Shown piece by piece: positions 1 to 8,612 of a stretch of 64,000 nt of DNA. How positions within the stretch are numbered: the stretch's first letter is position 1; each line of letters starts with the position of its first letter. The translations under genes and the position numbers were made by a program. The notes under the pieces were generated by a model. The model made no database searches, was not told the DNA's origin, and saw only the letters and a list, made by a program, of their open reading frames with translations. Source of the DNA: JAFLCM01 sp964510955 (GTDB lineage Bacteria > Planctomycetota > Phycisphaerae > Phycisphaerales > UBA1924); NCBI GenBank assembly GCA_964510955.1, contig CAZEDW010000007.1, forward strand, positions 1 to 64,000, read 5' to 3'.

Positions 1-425
1 GGCGCCGCGCCCGGCAGCCTGGGGCGCAGCAGCGCCAGGGCGATGGCGGCGAGGGTGCTGACGATCGCGGTGGCCCCGAGCCCGACGGCGCGGTGGCCGG
101 TGGGGAACGTGCCCTTGGCCTGCTCCACGGTCTGGGTGAAGTAGGCGTGGGCCTGATTCATGGTCCCCGGCAGGAGCCAGAAGGCGGTCGCGGCAAGCAC
201 GATGGGAACGCCCAGGGCCGCGGCCTGGCCGATGGAGGACAGCTTGCGGTCGGCGCGCCCCGCGATGAGCACGCCGACGGCGACCAGCATGGCACCCGCC
301 CCCAGTCCCGGCGCGAGAAGGTCGCGCCAGCCGCTGCTGGCGGGCGGGGCGGCGGCGTAGGTGAGCCAGCCCAGACCGGCCAGGGCTGCGGCGGCCAGAA
401 CCACGGCGGCGACGAACCTCATCAT
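1..425 (-). CDS. Membrane protein, C-terminal part beyond the window
   Basis: An open frame runs on the minus strand from a double ATG (423-425 and 420-422) to the left edge with no stop, giving 141 readable residues. It begins with a hydrophobic segment rich in Ala, Val and Leu (residues about 3-25). Two further hydrophobic stretches lie near residues 40-58 and 70-88, and another near 118-136, so three to four membrane segments are likely. No catalytic motif is visible and I do not recognise the family. The gene is divergent from the phosphomannomutase gene across about 210 bases. The true length is unknown because the gene leaves the window. Confidence 0.6.
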   Translation of the reverse strand, partial: MMRFVAAVVLAAAALAGLGWLTYAAAPPASSGWRDLLAPGLGAGAMLVAVGVLIAGRADRKLSSIGQAAALGVPIVLAATAFWLLPGTMNQAHAYFTQTVEQAKGTFPTGHRAVGLGATAIVSTLAAIALALLRPRLPGAA

Positions 426-571
426 GGGCACCTTCGTTTCATCGGTTCGGCGACAGCATTGGGAATCGGAATCGGACGGTTGCGGGGCGGGGAACGCGGC
501 GGGTGGCCTGCGGGGATCGGCCTCCAACTGTATCTTCGCACCTTGGGAGCTTGCATCCGCGTCCCGAACAG

Positions 572-630
572 TTCCCCTCTCTCATTTCCCCCCTTCCTCC
601 CTTCACTCCCTCCACTCCCTTCCCCCCCCC
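572..630 (+). promoter_or_regulatory. Homopyrimidine tract immediately upstream of the phosphomannomutase start
   Basis: Over 59 bases the plus strand carries only three purines (584, 605, 614), ending in a run of nine or more C eight bases before the ATG at 639. No purine-rich Shine-Dalgarno sequence is present before that ATG. Long pyrimidine-rich 5' leaders can bind ribosomal protein S1, and mirror-like homopurine/homopyrimidine DNA can form triplexes; which, if either, applies here is inference. Confidence 0.5.
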
Positions 631-638
631 AGAACGCC

Positions 639-2057
639 ATGCTCGGCAAAGTATTCAAAGCGTACGACATCCGCGCCACCTACCCCGACCCGCTGAACGA
701 GGCGATGGCCTGGCAGATCGGGTACGGGTGCGGCGCGTTCCTGCTGGGTGAAGCGGCCGCCGCGGGCGAGACCACGCCGATGATGCGGCAGATCGTGGTA
801 GGGCACGACATGCGCACGCACTCGCCAAAGTTGCGCGACGCGCTGTGCAAGGGGATCACCGACGCCAACGCCAACGTGATCGACGTGGGGATGGTGGACA
901 CCCCGTTTGTGTATTTCGCGATCAACCACCTGGACTGCGCCGGGGGCGTGCAGGTGACGGCGAGCCACAACCCGCCGCAGTACAACGGGATGAAGGTGTC
1001 CAAGCGGAAGGCCAAGCCGGTGGGCGAGACGACGGGGCTGGCCGAGGTGCGGAAGTTTGCGGCGATGGTTGAGGCCAACGTGAAGGGCAAGGGGGCGGGG
1101 CGGGTCGAGAAGCGCGACCTGTGGGAGGCGTACCGCCAGCATGTGCTGGCGTTCTGCAAGACCGGCGGCAAGAAGATCAAGGTCGTGGTGGACGCGAGCA
1201 ACGGCATGGCCGGCACGATGGTGCCCAAGGTGTTCGGCAAGGGGGGGGAGAACGTCAAGGGCCTGCAGATCGTCGAGCTGTATTTCGAGAACACCAGGGG
1301 CACGTTTGTTCACGAGCCCAACCCGCTGGTGGCGGCGAACCTGAGGGACCTGCAGGCCAGGGTGCTGGTGGAGAAGGCGGACTTCGGCATCTGCTTTGAC
1401 GGCGACGCCGACCGGCTGATGGTGGTGGACGAGCAGGGGAAGATCGTGGGCTGCGATCACCTGACGGCGTGGCTGGCGTCGTGGTTCCTCAAGACCAACA
1501 AGGGGTCGTCGATCGTGTACGACCTGCGGTCGAGCAAGGCGGTGGAGGAAGATGTGTTGAAGGCCGGCGGCAAGCCCGTTCGTTCGCGCGTCGGGCATGT
1601 GTTCATGAAGGCAAACCTGGCCGAGCAGAGGGCGGTGTTCGGCGGCGAGCTGTCGGGGCACTTCTACTTCCAGGGCAACTTCAACGCCGACTCGGGGGCG
1701 ATCGCGATGAGCGTGCTGCTGACGGCGTGGGTCGATAGCGGGTGCAAGCCGATGAGCAAGCTGATCGCGCCGATCGCGCGGTACAGCCAGTCGGGGGAGA
1801 TCAACTTCGAGAACGAGGACAAGGACGGGGCGCTGAACGCGCTCAAGGCCGAGTTCGGCTCGGCGCCCGGGGCGAAGGTGGACGAGCTGGACGGCGTGAC
1901 CATCGACTGTTTCGCCAAGGACGGGTGGTGGTGCAACGTCCGCAAGAGCAACACCGAGCCGCTGCTGCGGCTGAACCTGGAGGCGCGGGACGAGCGGGTC
2001 CTGGCGCGGATGCTGACGAAGGTCTCGCCGATGCTGGGCAGGCAGGTGGCGCATTGA
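639..2057 (+). CDS. manB: Phosphomannomutase/phosphoglucomutase
   Basis: This 472-residue protein belongs to the alpha-D-phosphohexomutase superfamily, which moves phosphate between C6 and C1 of mannose or glucose through a phosphoserine. Motifs in order are the N-terminal FKAYDIR, the active-site loop TASHNP (residues 107-112, catalytic Ser109), the Mg-binding DGDADR (254-259), a sugar-specificity GGELSGH loop, and a C-terminal phosphate-binding RKSNTEP. The ATG at 639 starts the homology exactly; an in-frame upstream extension is not protein-like. The length is typical. The product would feed GDP-mannose or glucose-1-phosphate synthesis. Substrate preference cannot be read from the sequence. 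The RidA gene starts inside its last codons. Confidence 0.93.
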   Translation: MLGKVFKAYDIRATYPDPLNEAMAWQIGYGCGAFLLGEAAAAGETTPMMRQIVVGHDMRTHSPKLRDALCKGITDANANVIDVGMVDTPFVYFAINHLDCAGGVQVTASHNPPQYNGMKVSKRKAKPVGETTGLAEVRKFAAMVEANVKGKGAGRVEKRDLWEAYRQHVLAFCKTGGKKIKVVVDASNGMAGTMVPKVFGKGGENVKGLQIVELYFENTRGTFVHEPNPLVAANLRDLQARVLVEKADFGICFDGDADRLMVVDEQGKIVGCDHLTAWLASWFLKTNKGSSIVYDLRSSKAVEEDVLKAGGKPVRSRVGHVFMKANLAEQRAVFGGELSGHFYFQGNFNADSGAIAMSVLLTAWVDSGCKPMSKLIAPIARYSQSGEINFENEDKDGALNALKAEFGSAPGAKVDELDGVTIDCFAKDGWWCNVRKSNTEPLLRLNLEARDERVLARMLTKVSPMLGRQVAH

Positions 2058-2500
2058 GCAACGAGCGTCCCAAGGGAGCCGCCCCCGGCGTTGAGCATGT
2101 TTCGGTTCGAGGGCCCGAGCCGGTGGGGCCCTACCCGCACGCTCGGCGGGTGGGCGACCTGCTGTTTGTCTCGGGGATCGGCCCGCGGAAGCGGGGGGAG
2201 AGGGACATCCCGGGCGTCACCCGCGACGCGGCGGGTAACGTGACGGCGTACGACATCGGCGAGCAGTGCCGCTCGTGCTTCCACAACATCCGGGTGATCC
2301 TCGAGGACGCGGGGGCGAGGTGGGAGAACATCGTTGACGTGACGGCGTTTCTGACCGACATGAAGCGCGACTTCGCGGCGTACAACAAGGTGTACGAGGA
2401 ACACTTCGGGCACGTGCGGCCGACCCGGACGACCGTTGAGGTGAACGCGCTACCGACGCAGATCAACGTGGAGCTGAAGGTGATCGCGTGGGTGGGGTGA
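2054..2500 (+). CDS. RidA/YjgF-family protein
   Basis: This 148-residue protein has the RidA (Rid/YER057c) fold, whose archetype hydrolyses reactive enamine/imine intermediates released by PLP enzymes. Visible family features are GPYPHARRVGDLLFVSG near the N-terminus, a central region with the conserved EDAG before a DVTAFL strand, and the C-terminal PTRTTVEV. That last segment carries the Arg (in PTRTT) that contacts the substrate carboxylate in active RidA proteins. The best start is TTG 2054, overlapping the manB stop by four bases, so translation is probably coupled. It is somewhat longer than E. coli RidA (128 residues), and subfamily membership is uncertain. Confidence 0.85.
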   Translation: MSNERPKGAAPGVEHVSVRGPEPVGPYPHARRVGDLLFVSGIGPRKRGERDIPGVTRDAAGNVTAYDIGEQCRSCFHNIRVILEDAGARWENIVDVTAFLTDMKRDFAAYNKVYEEHFGHVRPTRTTVEVNALPTQINVELKVIAWVG

Positions 2501-2571
2501 CTCGGCGCTGACGCGATGGGTCGCTACGCTCTGGGGAGCCTTCCGACGCCGGGAGGCCCAGGAGACCGCGC

Positions 2572-4482
2572 GTGAGTTCCATCTGGCTGGTCATCGGGGC
2601 TGTCGCGGCGCTGTCGATCGCGTACCGGCTGTACGGCGCGTTCCTGGCCGCGAGAGTGGCGTGCCTGGATGATGCGCGCCGGACGCCGGCGCACCGGCTG
2701 AACGACGGGGTGGACTATCACCCGACCAACAGGTGGGTGCTGTTCGGGCACCACTTCGCGGCGATCGCGGGCCCGGGGCCGCTGATCGGGCCGGTGATGG
2801 CGGCGCAGTGGGGGTATCTGCCCGGGGCGGTGTGGATTCTCATCGGGGCGTGCCTGGCGGGGGGCGTGCACGACTTTGTCATTTTGTGGGCGAGCGTGCG
2901 CGAGGACGGGCTGAGCCTGCCGCGCATCGCGCGGCGGACCATCGGGCCGGTGGCGGGGATCACCACGAGCCTGGCGACCCTGTTCATCATCGTGTGCTCA
3001 TTGGCGAGCGTGGCGGCGGTGGTGGTGAACGCGCTATCGGAGAGCGCGTGGGGGATGTTCACGATCATCGTGACGATCCCGGCGGCGCTGCTGACGGGGC
3101 TATGGATGTACGTGATCCGCCCGGGCAAGGTGGGCGAGGCGTCGGTGATCGGGGTGGCGATCGTGCTGGCGGGGGTGTTCCTCGGCAAGCCTTTCGCCGA
3201 CTCGGGCGCCGCCCACTGGCTGATCTTCGACAAGAAGACGCTGAGCCTCATGCTGCCGGGGTACGCGCTGGTGGCGAGCGTGCTGCCGGTGTGGCTCTTG
3301 ATGTGCCCGCGGGATTACCTGAGTTCGTACATGAAGATTGGGGTGATGGTGGTGCTGGGCGTGGGGATCGTGATCGCCAACCCGCACCTGAAGATGCCGG
3401 CGCTGACGCCGTTTGATGGTGGGGGCGGGCCGGTGATCCCCGGCAAGGTGTGGCCGTTCGTGTGCATCACGATCATGTGCGGGGCGATCTCGGGGTTCCA
3501 CGCGCTGATCGCCAGCGGCACGACGCCCAAGATGATCGCCCGCGAGCGCGACATCCGGCCGATCGGGTACGGGGCAATGGTGCTGGAGGGGTTCGTGGCG
3601 ATCACGGCGCTGATCGCGGCGTGTGCGCTGGAGCCGGGGGACTACTTCGCGATTAACACCAAGGCGTCGGCGACGACGGCGGCGATCATCGAGCAACAGT
3701 CGGCGCACGGGTGGGACCTTTCGGCCCGCCAGGTCGCGGAGCTGGAATCGGCGGTTGGGGAGAAGCTTGTCGGCCGACCGGGCGGGGCCGTGACGCTCGC
3801 TGTGGGCATGGCGAAGGTGTTTTCAGAGCTGCCGGGGTTCAAGCAGTTGATGGGGTACTGGTACCACTTCGTCATCATGTTCGAGGCGCTGTTCATCCTG
3901 ACGCTGTTGGAAACGGGGACGCGGGTGGCGCGGTTTGTTTGCCAGGAGTTCCTGGGGCAGTTCGCTGGGGAAGGCATCCGGGCAGCAAGCCATCAAGGCA
4001 TTGAGCCGGGAGGCCCCGCGGGCCGTCGGCCCAACTGGGCGCTCAACATCGGGGTGAGCGTGCTGTCGTGCGGGGCCTGGGGGTACCTGCTGTACCTGGG
4101 CGACCTGAGCGTCTTGTGGCGGATGCTGGGGATCTCGAACCAGCTGCTGGCGTGCATCGCGCTGGCGGTGGGGACGACGTACCTGCTGACGCACGCGCCC
4201 AAGCGGCGCTACGCGCTGTGCACGGGGGTGCCCATGTGCTTCGTCGTGGTGACGACGGTGTTCGCCAGCGTGGCGAGCATCCGGTCGTGGTGGGAGCAGG
4301 CAGAGACGGGCACGCCGGCCGAGGCGTTCTATCTAAAGCTCATCTGCGTGCTCGGCGGGGCGATGCTGGTGCTGACGCTCGTGATCGCGGCGGCTTCGGT
4401 GTCGAAGTGGGTGAAGCTGCTGCGGGCGCCGAAGCCCGGGACGTCAGTCCTCGAGGCGCAGCCGGGCCAGCAGCTTCCCTGA
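2572..4482 (+). CDS. cstA: Carbon starvation protein CstA-type transporter
   Basis: This 636-residue multi-pass membrane protein starts at GTG 2572. The N-terminal half carries the CstA signature, with a TNRWVLFGHHFAAIAGPGPLIGP-like stretch near residues 50-75, followed by a long series of hydrophobic helices. The family members CstA and BtsT carry pyruvate and possibly peptides across the inner membrane. The length is close to the shorter CstA forms. It lies 71 bases downstream of the RidA gene on the same strand. Its last 39 bases overlap the convergent sixA gene. Substrate is inferred from the family. Confidence 0.9.
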   Translation: MSSIWLVIGAVAALSIAYRLYGAFLAARVACLDDARRTPAHRLNDGVDYHPTNRWVLFGHHFAAIAGPGPLIGPVMAAQWGYLPGAVWILIGACLAGGVHDFVILWASVREDGLSLPRIARRTIGPVAGITTSLATLFIIVCSLASVAAVVVNALSESAWGMFTIIVTIPAALLTGLWMYVIRPGKVGEASVIGVAIVLAGVFLGKPFADSGAAHWLIFDKKTLSLMLPGYALVASVLPVWLLMCPRDYLSSYMKIGVMVVLGVGIVIANPHLKMPALTPFDGGGGPVIPGKVWPFVCITIMCGAISGFHALIASGTTPKMIARERDIRPIGYGAMVLEGFVAITALIAACALEPGDYFAINTKASATTAAIIEQQSAHGWDLSARQVAELESAVGEKLVGRPGGAVTLAVGMAKVFSELPGFKQLMGYWYHFVIMFEALFILTLLETGTRVARFVCQEFLGQFAGEGIRAASHQGIEPGGPAGRRPNWALNIGVSVLSCGAWGYLLYLGDLSVLWRMLGISNQLLACIALAVGTTYLLTHAPKRRYALCTGVPMCFVVVTTVFASVASIRSWWEQAETGTPAEAFYLKLICVLGGAMLVLTLVIAAASVSKWVKLLRAPKPGTSVLEAQPGQQLP

Positions 4483-4929
4483 GCGCCGGGCGATCGTGGC
4501 GTTGAACTCGAGCACGACCGCCTCGCCGGTGCGGAGCTGTTCGCAGTCCTGCGGCTTGGCCGCGGCGAGGAACACGGCCTCCGAGAGCGTGGGGTTGTGG
4601 CCCACGAGCAGGACCGTGGCGGGCGAACCGGCCTCGGCGGCCTCGGCGGCGACGGTGAGCGCATCGTCCACGTCGGCGCTGGTGGAGAGACGGTCCTCGA
4701 GCGCGGGGGTTGTCTTGAGGGCGCCGGCGAGAATTTCCGCGGTCTGCCGGGCGCGGGTGATCGGGCTGCTGACCATCACGATGGGCTGGCGCACCAAGAC
4801 CGCGAGCTCGCCGGCGAGGAACTCGGCCTGGCGCCTGCCGCGCGGGAGCAGCTCGCGGTCGGCGTCGCGTCCGGTGGCGGAGTCGCGGGCGGCTTTGCCG
4901 TGACGGATGATGACCAGCAGCGGGTGCAA
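4444..4929 (-). CDS. sixA: SixA-like phosphohistidine phosphatase
   Basis: This 161-residue histidine-phosphatase-superfamily protein has the N-terminal RHGKA motif (catalytic His at residue 10) and the second conserved region VSSPITRARQTAEIL. A late VGHNP supplies the second catalytic His. SixA removes phosphate from phosphohistidine on signalling domains; in E. coli it acts on ArcB and the nitrogen PTS. The lack of an inserted domain and the small size fit SixA rather than phosphoglycerate mutase. Its 3' end overlaps the convergent cstA gene by 39 bases, so the two messages would be antisense there. Confidence 0.85.
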   Translation of the reverse strand: MHPLLVIIRHGKAARDSATGRDADRELLPRGRRQAEFLAGELAVLVRQPIVMVSSPITRARQTAEILAGALKTTPALEDRLSTSADVDDALTVAAEAAEAGSPATVLLVGHNPTLSEAVFLAAAKPQDCEQLRTGEAVVLEFNATIARRSGKLLARLRLED

Positions 4930-4951
4930 GGGATCGCCCGGGGCGGATGGG

Positions 4952-7339
4952 TCACTTCCGGGCCTGGGGGTAGATGACGTAGCGGTCGTGGACGGCGAGG
5001 ACGAGGTCGGGGAGGCCGTCGGCGGTGAGGTCGCCGATGATGGCGGCGGAGGGCTCGAACTCGCGCGAGTCGCCGCGCTGGAAGAGGCGGGACTCGAAGA
5101 CCTCCCACTCGGTGGCGGGGATGAGCTTGCGGGACGCTGAGAAGGTGAAGAGCTCGCACATCTGCTCGCCGGCGTCGAGGACGACCATGTCGAGGTAGCC
5201 GTCGTTGTTCAGGTCGGCGGCCTCGATCTCGTGCTCCTGGCGTCCCTCGCGGTCGGTGCGCCAGGCGGCGAACTGCTCGAGGCTGAGGCGCTGGCCGCCG
5301 AGGCGGACCAGGGCGAAGGCCTCGTCGCCCAGCACCATGACGCCGGGCTGGTTGTCTCCGGTGAAGCTGCCGGCGTGGACCGAGCCGACGTCGAAGCCGG
5401 TGAGGCGGAGCTTGTCGACGACGCTCCAGGACTTGGCGTCGTCCTTGGCGGCGCCGCGGGCGATGAGGATGAGGCGCTTGTTGGCCTTGTCGGCGGCGAT
5501 GATGGTGGGGCCCTTGCCCTCGGCACCCCCGGAAGCTTCGAGCACGCTCAGCCCCGAGAGCTGGCTGGACGCCTCGGGCATCGTCACCTGATCCAACACC
5601 TTCCAACCCGCCTTTGCATCGAGCGTGCAGAAGCGGACGAAGTTCTTGTCGGCGATCAGCAGCTCGGGGAAGCCGTCGTTGTCTACGTCGAGCAGTGCGG
5701 TGTTGTCCGGGCCGGCGGCCTGAACCAGGCCGAAGTTCGGCATTTTCTTGTCGGTGAGGACCTCCGGGTCGCCGTCCTTGCCGGCCACGTTGCGGACCAT
5801 GACCATGGGCTCGCCGGGGGTGAAGAGCAGCAGGTCAGTTTTGCCGTCGTGGTCGAAGTCGCCGCTCATCATGGACTGCGGCGGGCGGCTGACGCCCTCG
5901 AGCTTGACGACGGTCGGCTCGCCGGTGGGGCGCTGGAGCTCGAGGGTGTGGTCGCGTTTGTCCTTGACAACGACGGCGACGCCGGGGCCGTCGGGCAGCT
6001 TGACGAAGTTCATCGCCACAGGTGCCGCGCCGGGGGTTTTGATCGCCAGCGGCTTGGGGAAGCCGAGCTTGCCGGTGGAGGGGTCGTAGCTGCTGACGCC
6101 GACGGTTTTTTCTTCCTCGCTCAGCACGAAGACTTCGGGAGACGAAGCGTCGTCCCACTGGCCCACGGCGACGGTCTTGGGCTCCTTGAACGAGCTGAAA
6201 CTCTTGCCCTCGCCCAGTCCGGTGGCGGTCTGCCGGAAGAGCACGACGGAGTTGGCGGACTGGTCGGTGGTGATGAGGTCGAGCTTGCCGTCACCGTCGA
6301 TATCCGCCATGACGGTGGAGCGGTTCTTGTTGGCGCCGCCCTTGAAGGCGAAGACGTCGGCGGCGGCGTCACGCTCGGCGCCGGCGGCGCCTGTCTCGAC
6401 AGCCTTGGTGGCCAGGTCGTAACAGACGATGCGCTTGCTGGCGCGCTCGATGACGCTGATGGAGGCCGCCGGGCGGTTGGGGAAGCGCAGCGGCTCGGCC
6501 TCGGTGAGGCCGGGCATCTCGAAGCGGGTCTCGGGGCCCAGGCGGGCCGAGCCTTTCTGGCCGGCACCCAGGAACAGGCGCAGCGGCGAGGGATCGTCGG
6601 GGATCACGCCGAGCACGTCGAGCAGGGCGTCGCCGTTGTAGTCCTCGGTGAGGAAGGCGATCATCTTGCCGGACGAGCCGAGCAGGGTGGGCTCGCCGAC
6701 GGGGCCGGTGGGTCCCATGGCGAAGACGTTGACCTTTCCCCCGGCGACCGCGAGGAGCTCGGGCTTTTCGTCGCCTTGCACGTTCGCCAGCTCGAAGCCG
6801 TCCTGACCGGCGTTGAGCTCGGCGACGCGGCGCTTGGAGAGGACCTCGAAGTTCAGGGCCTGGGTCTTCTGCTTGAGGACGACGATCTCGCCGGGGACGC
6901 CGGCGTAAATGAGGTCGATGCGTCCGTCGGCGTCGATGTCGGCGGCGCGGAGCGCGGTCACGCGGTGGGCAACGGAGACCTCGACCTTGTCGTACCAGCG
7001 CGAGGGGGGCAGCTCGTTGACCTTCAGCTCACGCTCCATCTGCTCGTCGGTGCGGGCGGCGTCGCGCTGGCGGTGGATCTCGATGCGGCTCTTGGCGTTG
7101 TTAACGACGACCAGGTCCTGGCGCCCGTCGGCGTCCATGTCGGCGATGATGGCCGGGCCGCAGCCCTTGTCGATGACGATGGTGCGGGGCTCGTCGAAGC
7201 CGAAGTACTTGGCGAGCGACCCGCCGGAACCGGCGCCGGGTCCGCTGCCGCCGGCGGGTCCAGATTTCGGCGCGCCCAACGTGATGGAGGCGGCGGCGAG
7301 CGAGGCGGCAACGGAGACGGTGAACAGTTGATAGCGCAT
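4952..7339 (-). CDS. Large exported FG-GAP/VCBS repeat protein
   Basis: This 795-residue protein starts with a signal peptide (hydrophobic residues about 5-22 ending in TLGA) and a Gly/Pro-rich linker, then is filled with FG-GAP/VCBS-type repeats. Recognisable units contain Asp-rich calcium-binding loops such as DMDADGRQDL, DIDADGRIDL, DGDGKLDL, DHDGKTDL, DVDNDGFPEL, DLNNDGYLDM and a late DLTADGLPDL. Such repeats fold into beta-propellers and act outside the cytoplasm in binding or adhesion. There is no catalytic domain or anchor. It sits 22 bases downstream of sixA in the same direction but appears unrelated to it in function. The partner is unknown. Confidence 0.85.
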   Translation of the reverse strand: MRYQLFTVSVAASLAAASITLGAPKSGPAGGSGPGAGSGGSLAKYFGFDEPRTIVIDKGCGPAIIADMDADGRQDLVVVNNAKSRIEIHRQRDAARTDEQMERELKVNELPPSRWYDKVEVSVAHRVTALRAADIDADGRIDLIYAGVPGEIVVLKQKTQALNFEVLSKRRVAELNAGQDGFELANVQGDEKPELLAVAGGKVNVFAMGPTGPVGEPTLLGSSGKMIAFLTEDYNGDALLDVLGVIPDDPSPLRLFLGAGQKGSARLGPETRFEMPGLTEAEPLRFPNRPAASISVIERASKRIVCYDLATKAVETGAAGAERDAAADVFAFKGGANKNRSTVMADIDGDGKLDLITTDQSANSVVLFRQTATGLGEGKSFSSFKEPKTVAVGQWDDASSPEVFVLSEEEKTVGVSSYDPSTGKLGFPKPLAIKTPGAAPVAMNFVKLPDGPGVAVVVKDKRDHTLELQRPTGEPTVVKLEGVSRPPQSMMSGDFDHDGKTDLLLFTPGEPMVMVRNVAGKDGDPEVLTDKKMPNFGLVQAAGPDNTALLDVDNDGFPELLIADKNFVRFCTLDAKAGWKVLDQVTMPEASSQLSGLSVLEASGGAEGKGPTIIAADKANKRLILIARGAAKDDAKSWSVVDKLRLTGFDVGSVHAGSFTGDNQPGVMVLGDEAFALVRLGGQRLSLEQFAAWRTDREGRQEHEIEAADLNNDGYLDMVVLDAGEQMCELFTFSASRKLIPATEWEVFESRLFQRGDSREFEPSAAIIGDLTADGLPDLVLAVHDRYVIYPQARK

Positions 7340-7418
7340 GGGGAAGTCCGGCGGAGACCGCGAGTTTGCGTCCGGTAACCGGACGCGGTGGGTTCAACTG
7401 TAGCTCAGAGTCCGCCCC

Positions 7419-8603
7419 TCAGGGCGCCCGCACGGAATCCCACCCGGCACACACTGCGTCCAGCGGGGGATCCTCAACCACGCACGCTTCGCCAAGGCGT
7501 TTGAGGAGGACCAGGCGGAGCTTGCCCCCGGCGGCTTTTTTGTCGTGGCTCATGCGCTCGATGAGGGCGTCGTTTGACGGAAGGCCGTGCAGGTGCGGAG
7601 CGAGGCCGAGGCGGGCGACTGCGGAGCGGACGGTATCAACGTTGGCCTGCGACAGCCATCCCAGGGCGTGCGATGCCGTTGCGGCGCTGATGAGGCCGTA
7701 GGCGACGGCTTCGCCGTGGTGAATGTCGGACTCGCCACGCACCGAGACGCCGGGGAGGGTCTCGATGGCGTGGGCAAAGGTGTGGCCGAGATTGAGCAGG
7801 GCGCGGCCGCCCTGGGTGGAGGGGGCTTCTTCGCGCTCGTCGGCGCTGACGACGCCGGCTTTGACGGCGACGTTGCGGGCGACAAGGTCGGCGAGCGGGG
7901 CCGGGTCGAGCGCGAGGCACTTGTCCAGGTGTGTGAGGGTCCAATCCCAAAGCGTCTCGTCGCGCCCCTGCCCAGCGGGCAGGCCGGCGCTGATGAGGGC
8001 GTGCTTGAGGCACTCGGCCATGCCGGAGCGGAGGTGGCGCGGGGGCAGCGTTTTCAGGGTGTCGGTGTCGCAGATGACGAGGTGGGGCTGCCAGAAGGCG
8101 CCGACCATGTTCTTTGCGAGCGATCCGTCGGGCAGTTCGAGATTGACGCCGGTCTTGCCGCCGATGGCAGCGTCGACCATGGCCAGGAGGGTGGTGGGGC
8201 AGTGGATGACGGGGACGCCGCGCCGGTAGGTGGCGGCGACGAAGCCGGCGAGGTCGGTGATAACGCCGCCGCCGAGGGAGATGATGGGGTGGCCGCGCTC
8301 GTGCTTGGCTGCCAGAAGTTCCCGGAGCACCCGCTCGACAGTGGCCAGCGACTTGTTGCGCTCGCTGGCCTCCATGCGCGACGAGTGCGTCTGAATCCCG
8401 TGAGACAGCAGCAGGGTGCCTGCAAAGGCGTCGAGCGCCGAATCAGCGACTACAAAGGCGCGGTCCACCGAAAGAGACTTTTTCAGGAACAGAACCAGCT
8501 GGCCGTGCAGGCCCGACCCGATATGAACGGTGTAGGTCCTCGAATGCGCGGCGACCTCGACGGAACGGTAGTCGGCGGGAGTTCGGAGCCATTCCACGGG
8601 CAT
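7419..8603 (-). CDS. aroB: 3-dehydroquinate synthase
   Basis: This 394-residue enzyme converts DAHP to 3-dehydroquinate, the second shikimate-pathway step. It shows the NAD-binding segment HPIISLGGGVITDLAG, the conserved RRGVPVIHCPTTLLAMVDAAIGGKTGVN core, the metal-ligand Glu in GMAECLKHA, and the HTFAHAIE zinc-ligand region. A later HHGEAVAYG provides the remaining metal His. The length is slightly above the usual 350-370 residues because of an N-terminal extension of about 15 residues. It lies nine bases downstream of guaA on the same strand, so both are likely co-transcribed. Confidence 0.95.
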   Translation of the reverse strand: MPVEWLRTPADYRSVEVAAHSRTYTVHIGSGLHGQLVLFLKKSLSVDRAFVVADSALDAFAGTLLLSHGIQTHSSRMEASERNKSLATVERVLRELLAAKHERGHPIISLGGGVITDLAGFVAATYRRGVPVIHCPTTLLAMVDAAIGGKTGVNLELPDGSLAKNMVGAFWQPHLVICDTDTLKTLPPRHLRSGMAECLKHALISAGLPAGQGRDETLWDWTLTHLDKCLALDPAPLADLVARNVAVKAGVVSADEREEAPSTQGGRALLNLGHTFAHAIETLPGVSVRGESDIHHGEAVAYGLISAATASHALGWLSQANVDTVRSAVARLGLAPHLHGLPSNDALIERMSHDKKAAGGKLRLVLLKRLGEACVVEDPPLDAVCAGWDSVRAP

Positions 8604-8612
8604 CGAATCACT

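Noticed and set aside
603..2054. Long open frame opposite the phosphomannomutase gene (and similar long frames opposite or upstream of other genes)
   Set aside because: High-GC third positions create long antisense frames. Composition is Arg/His/Pro-rich with no motifs, while the coding frame shows a complete enzyme.
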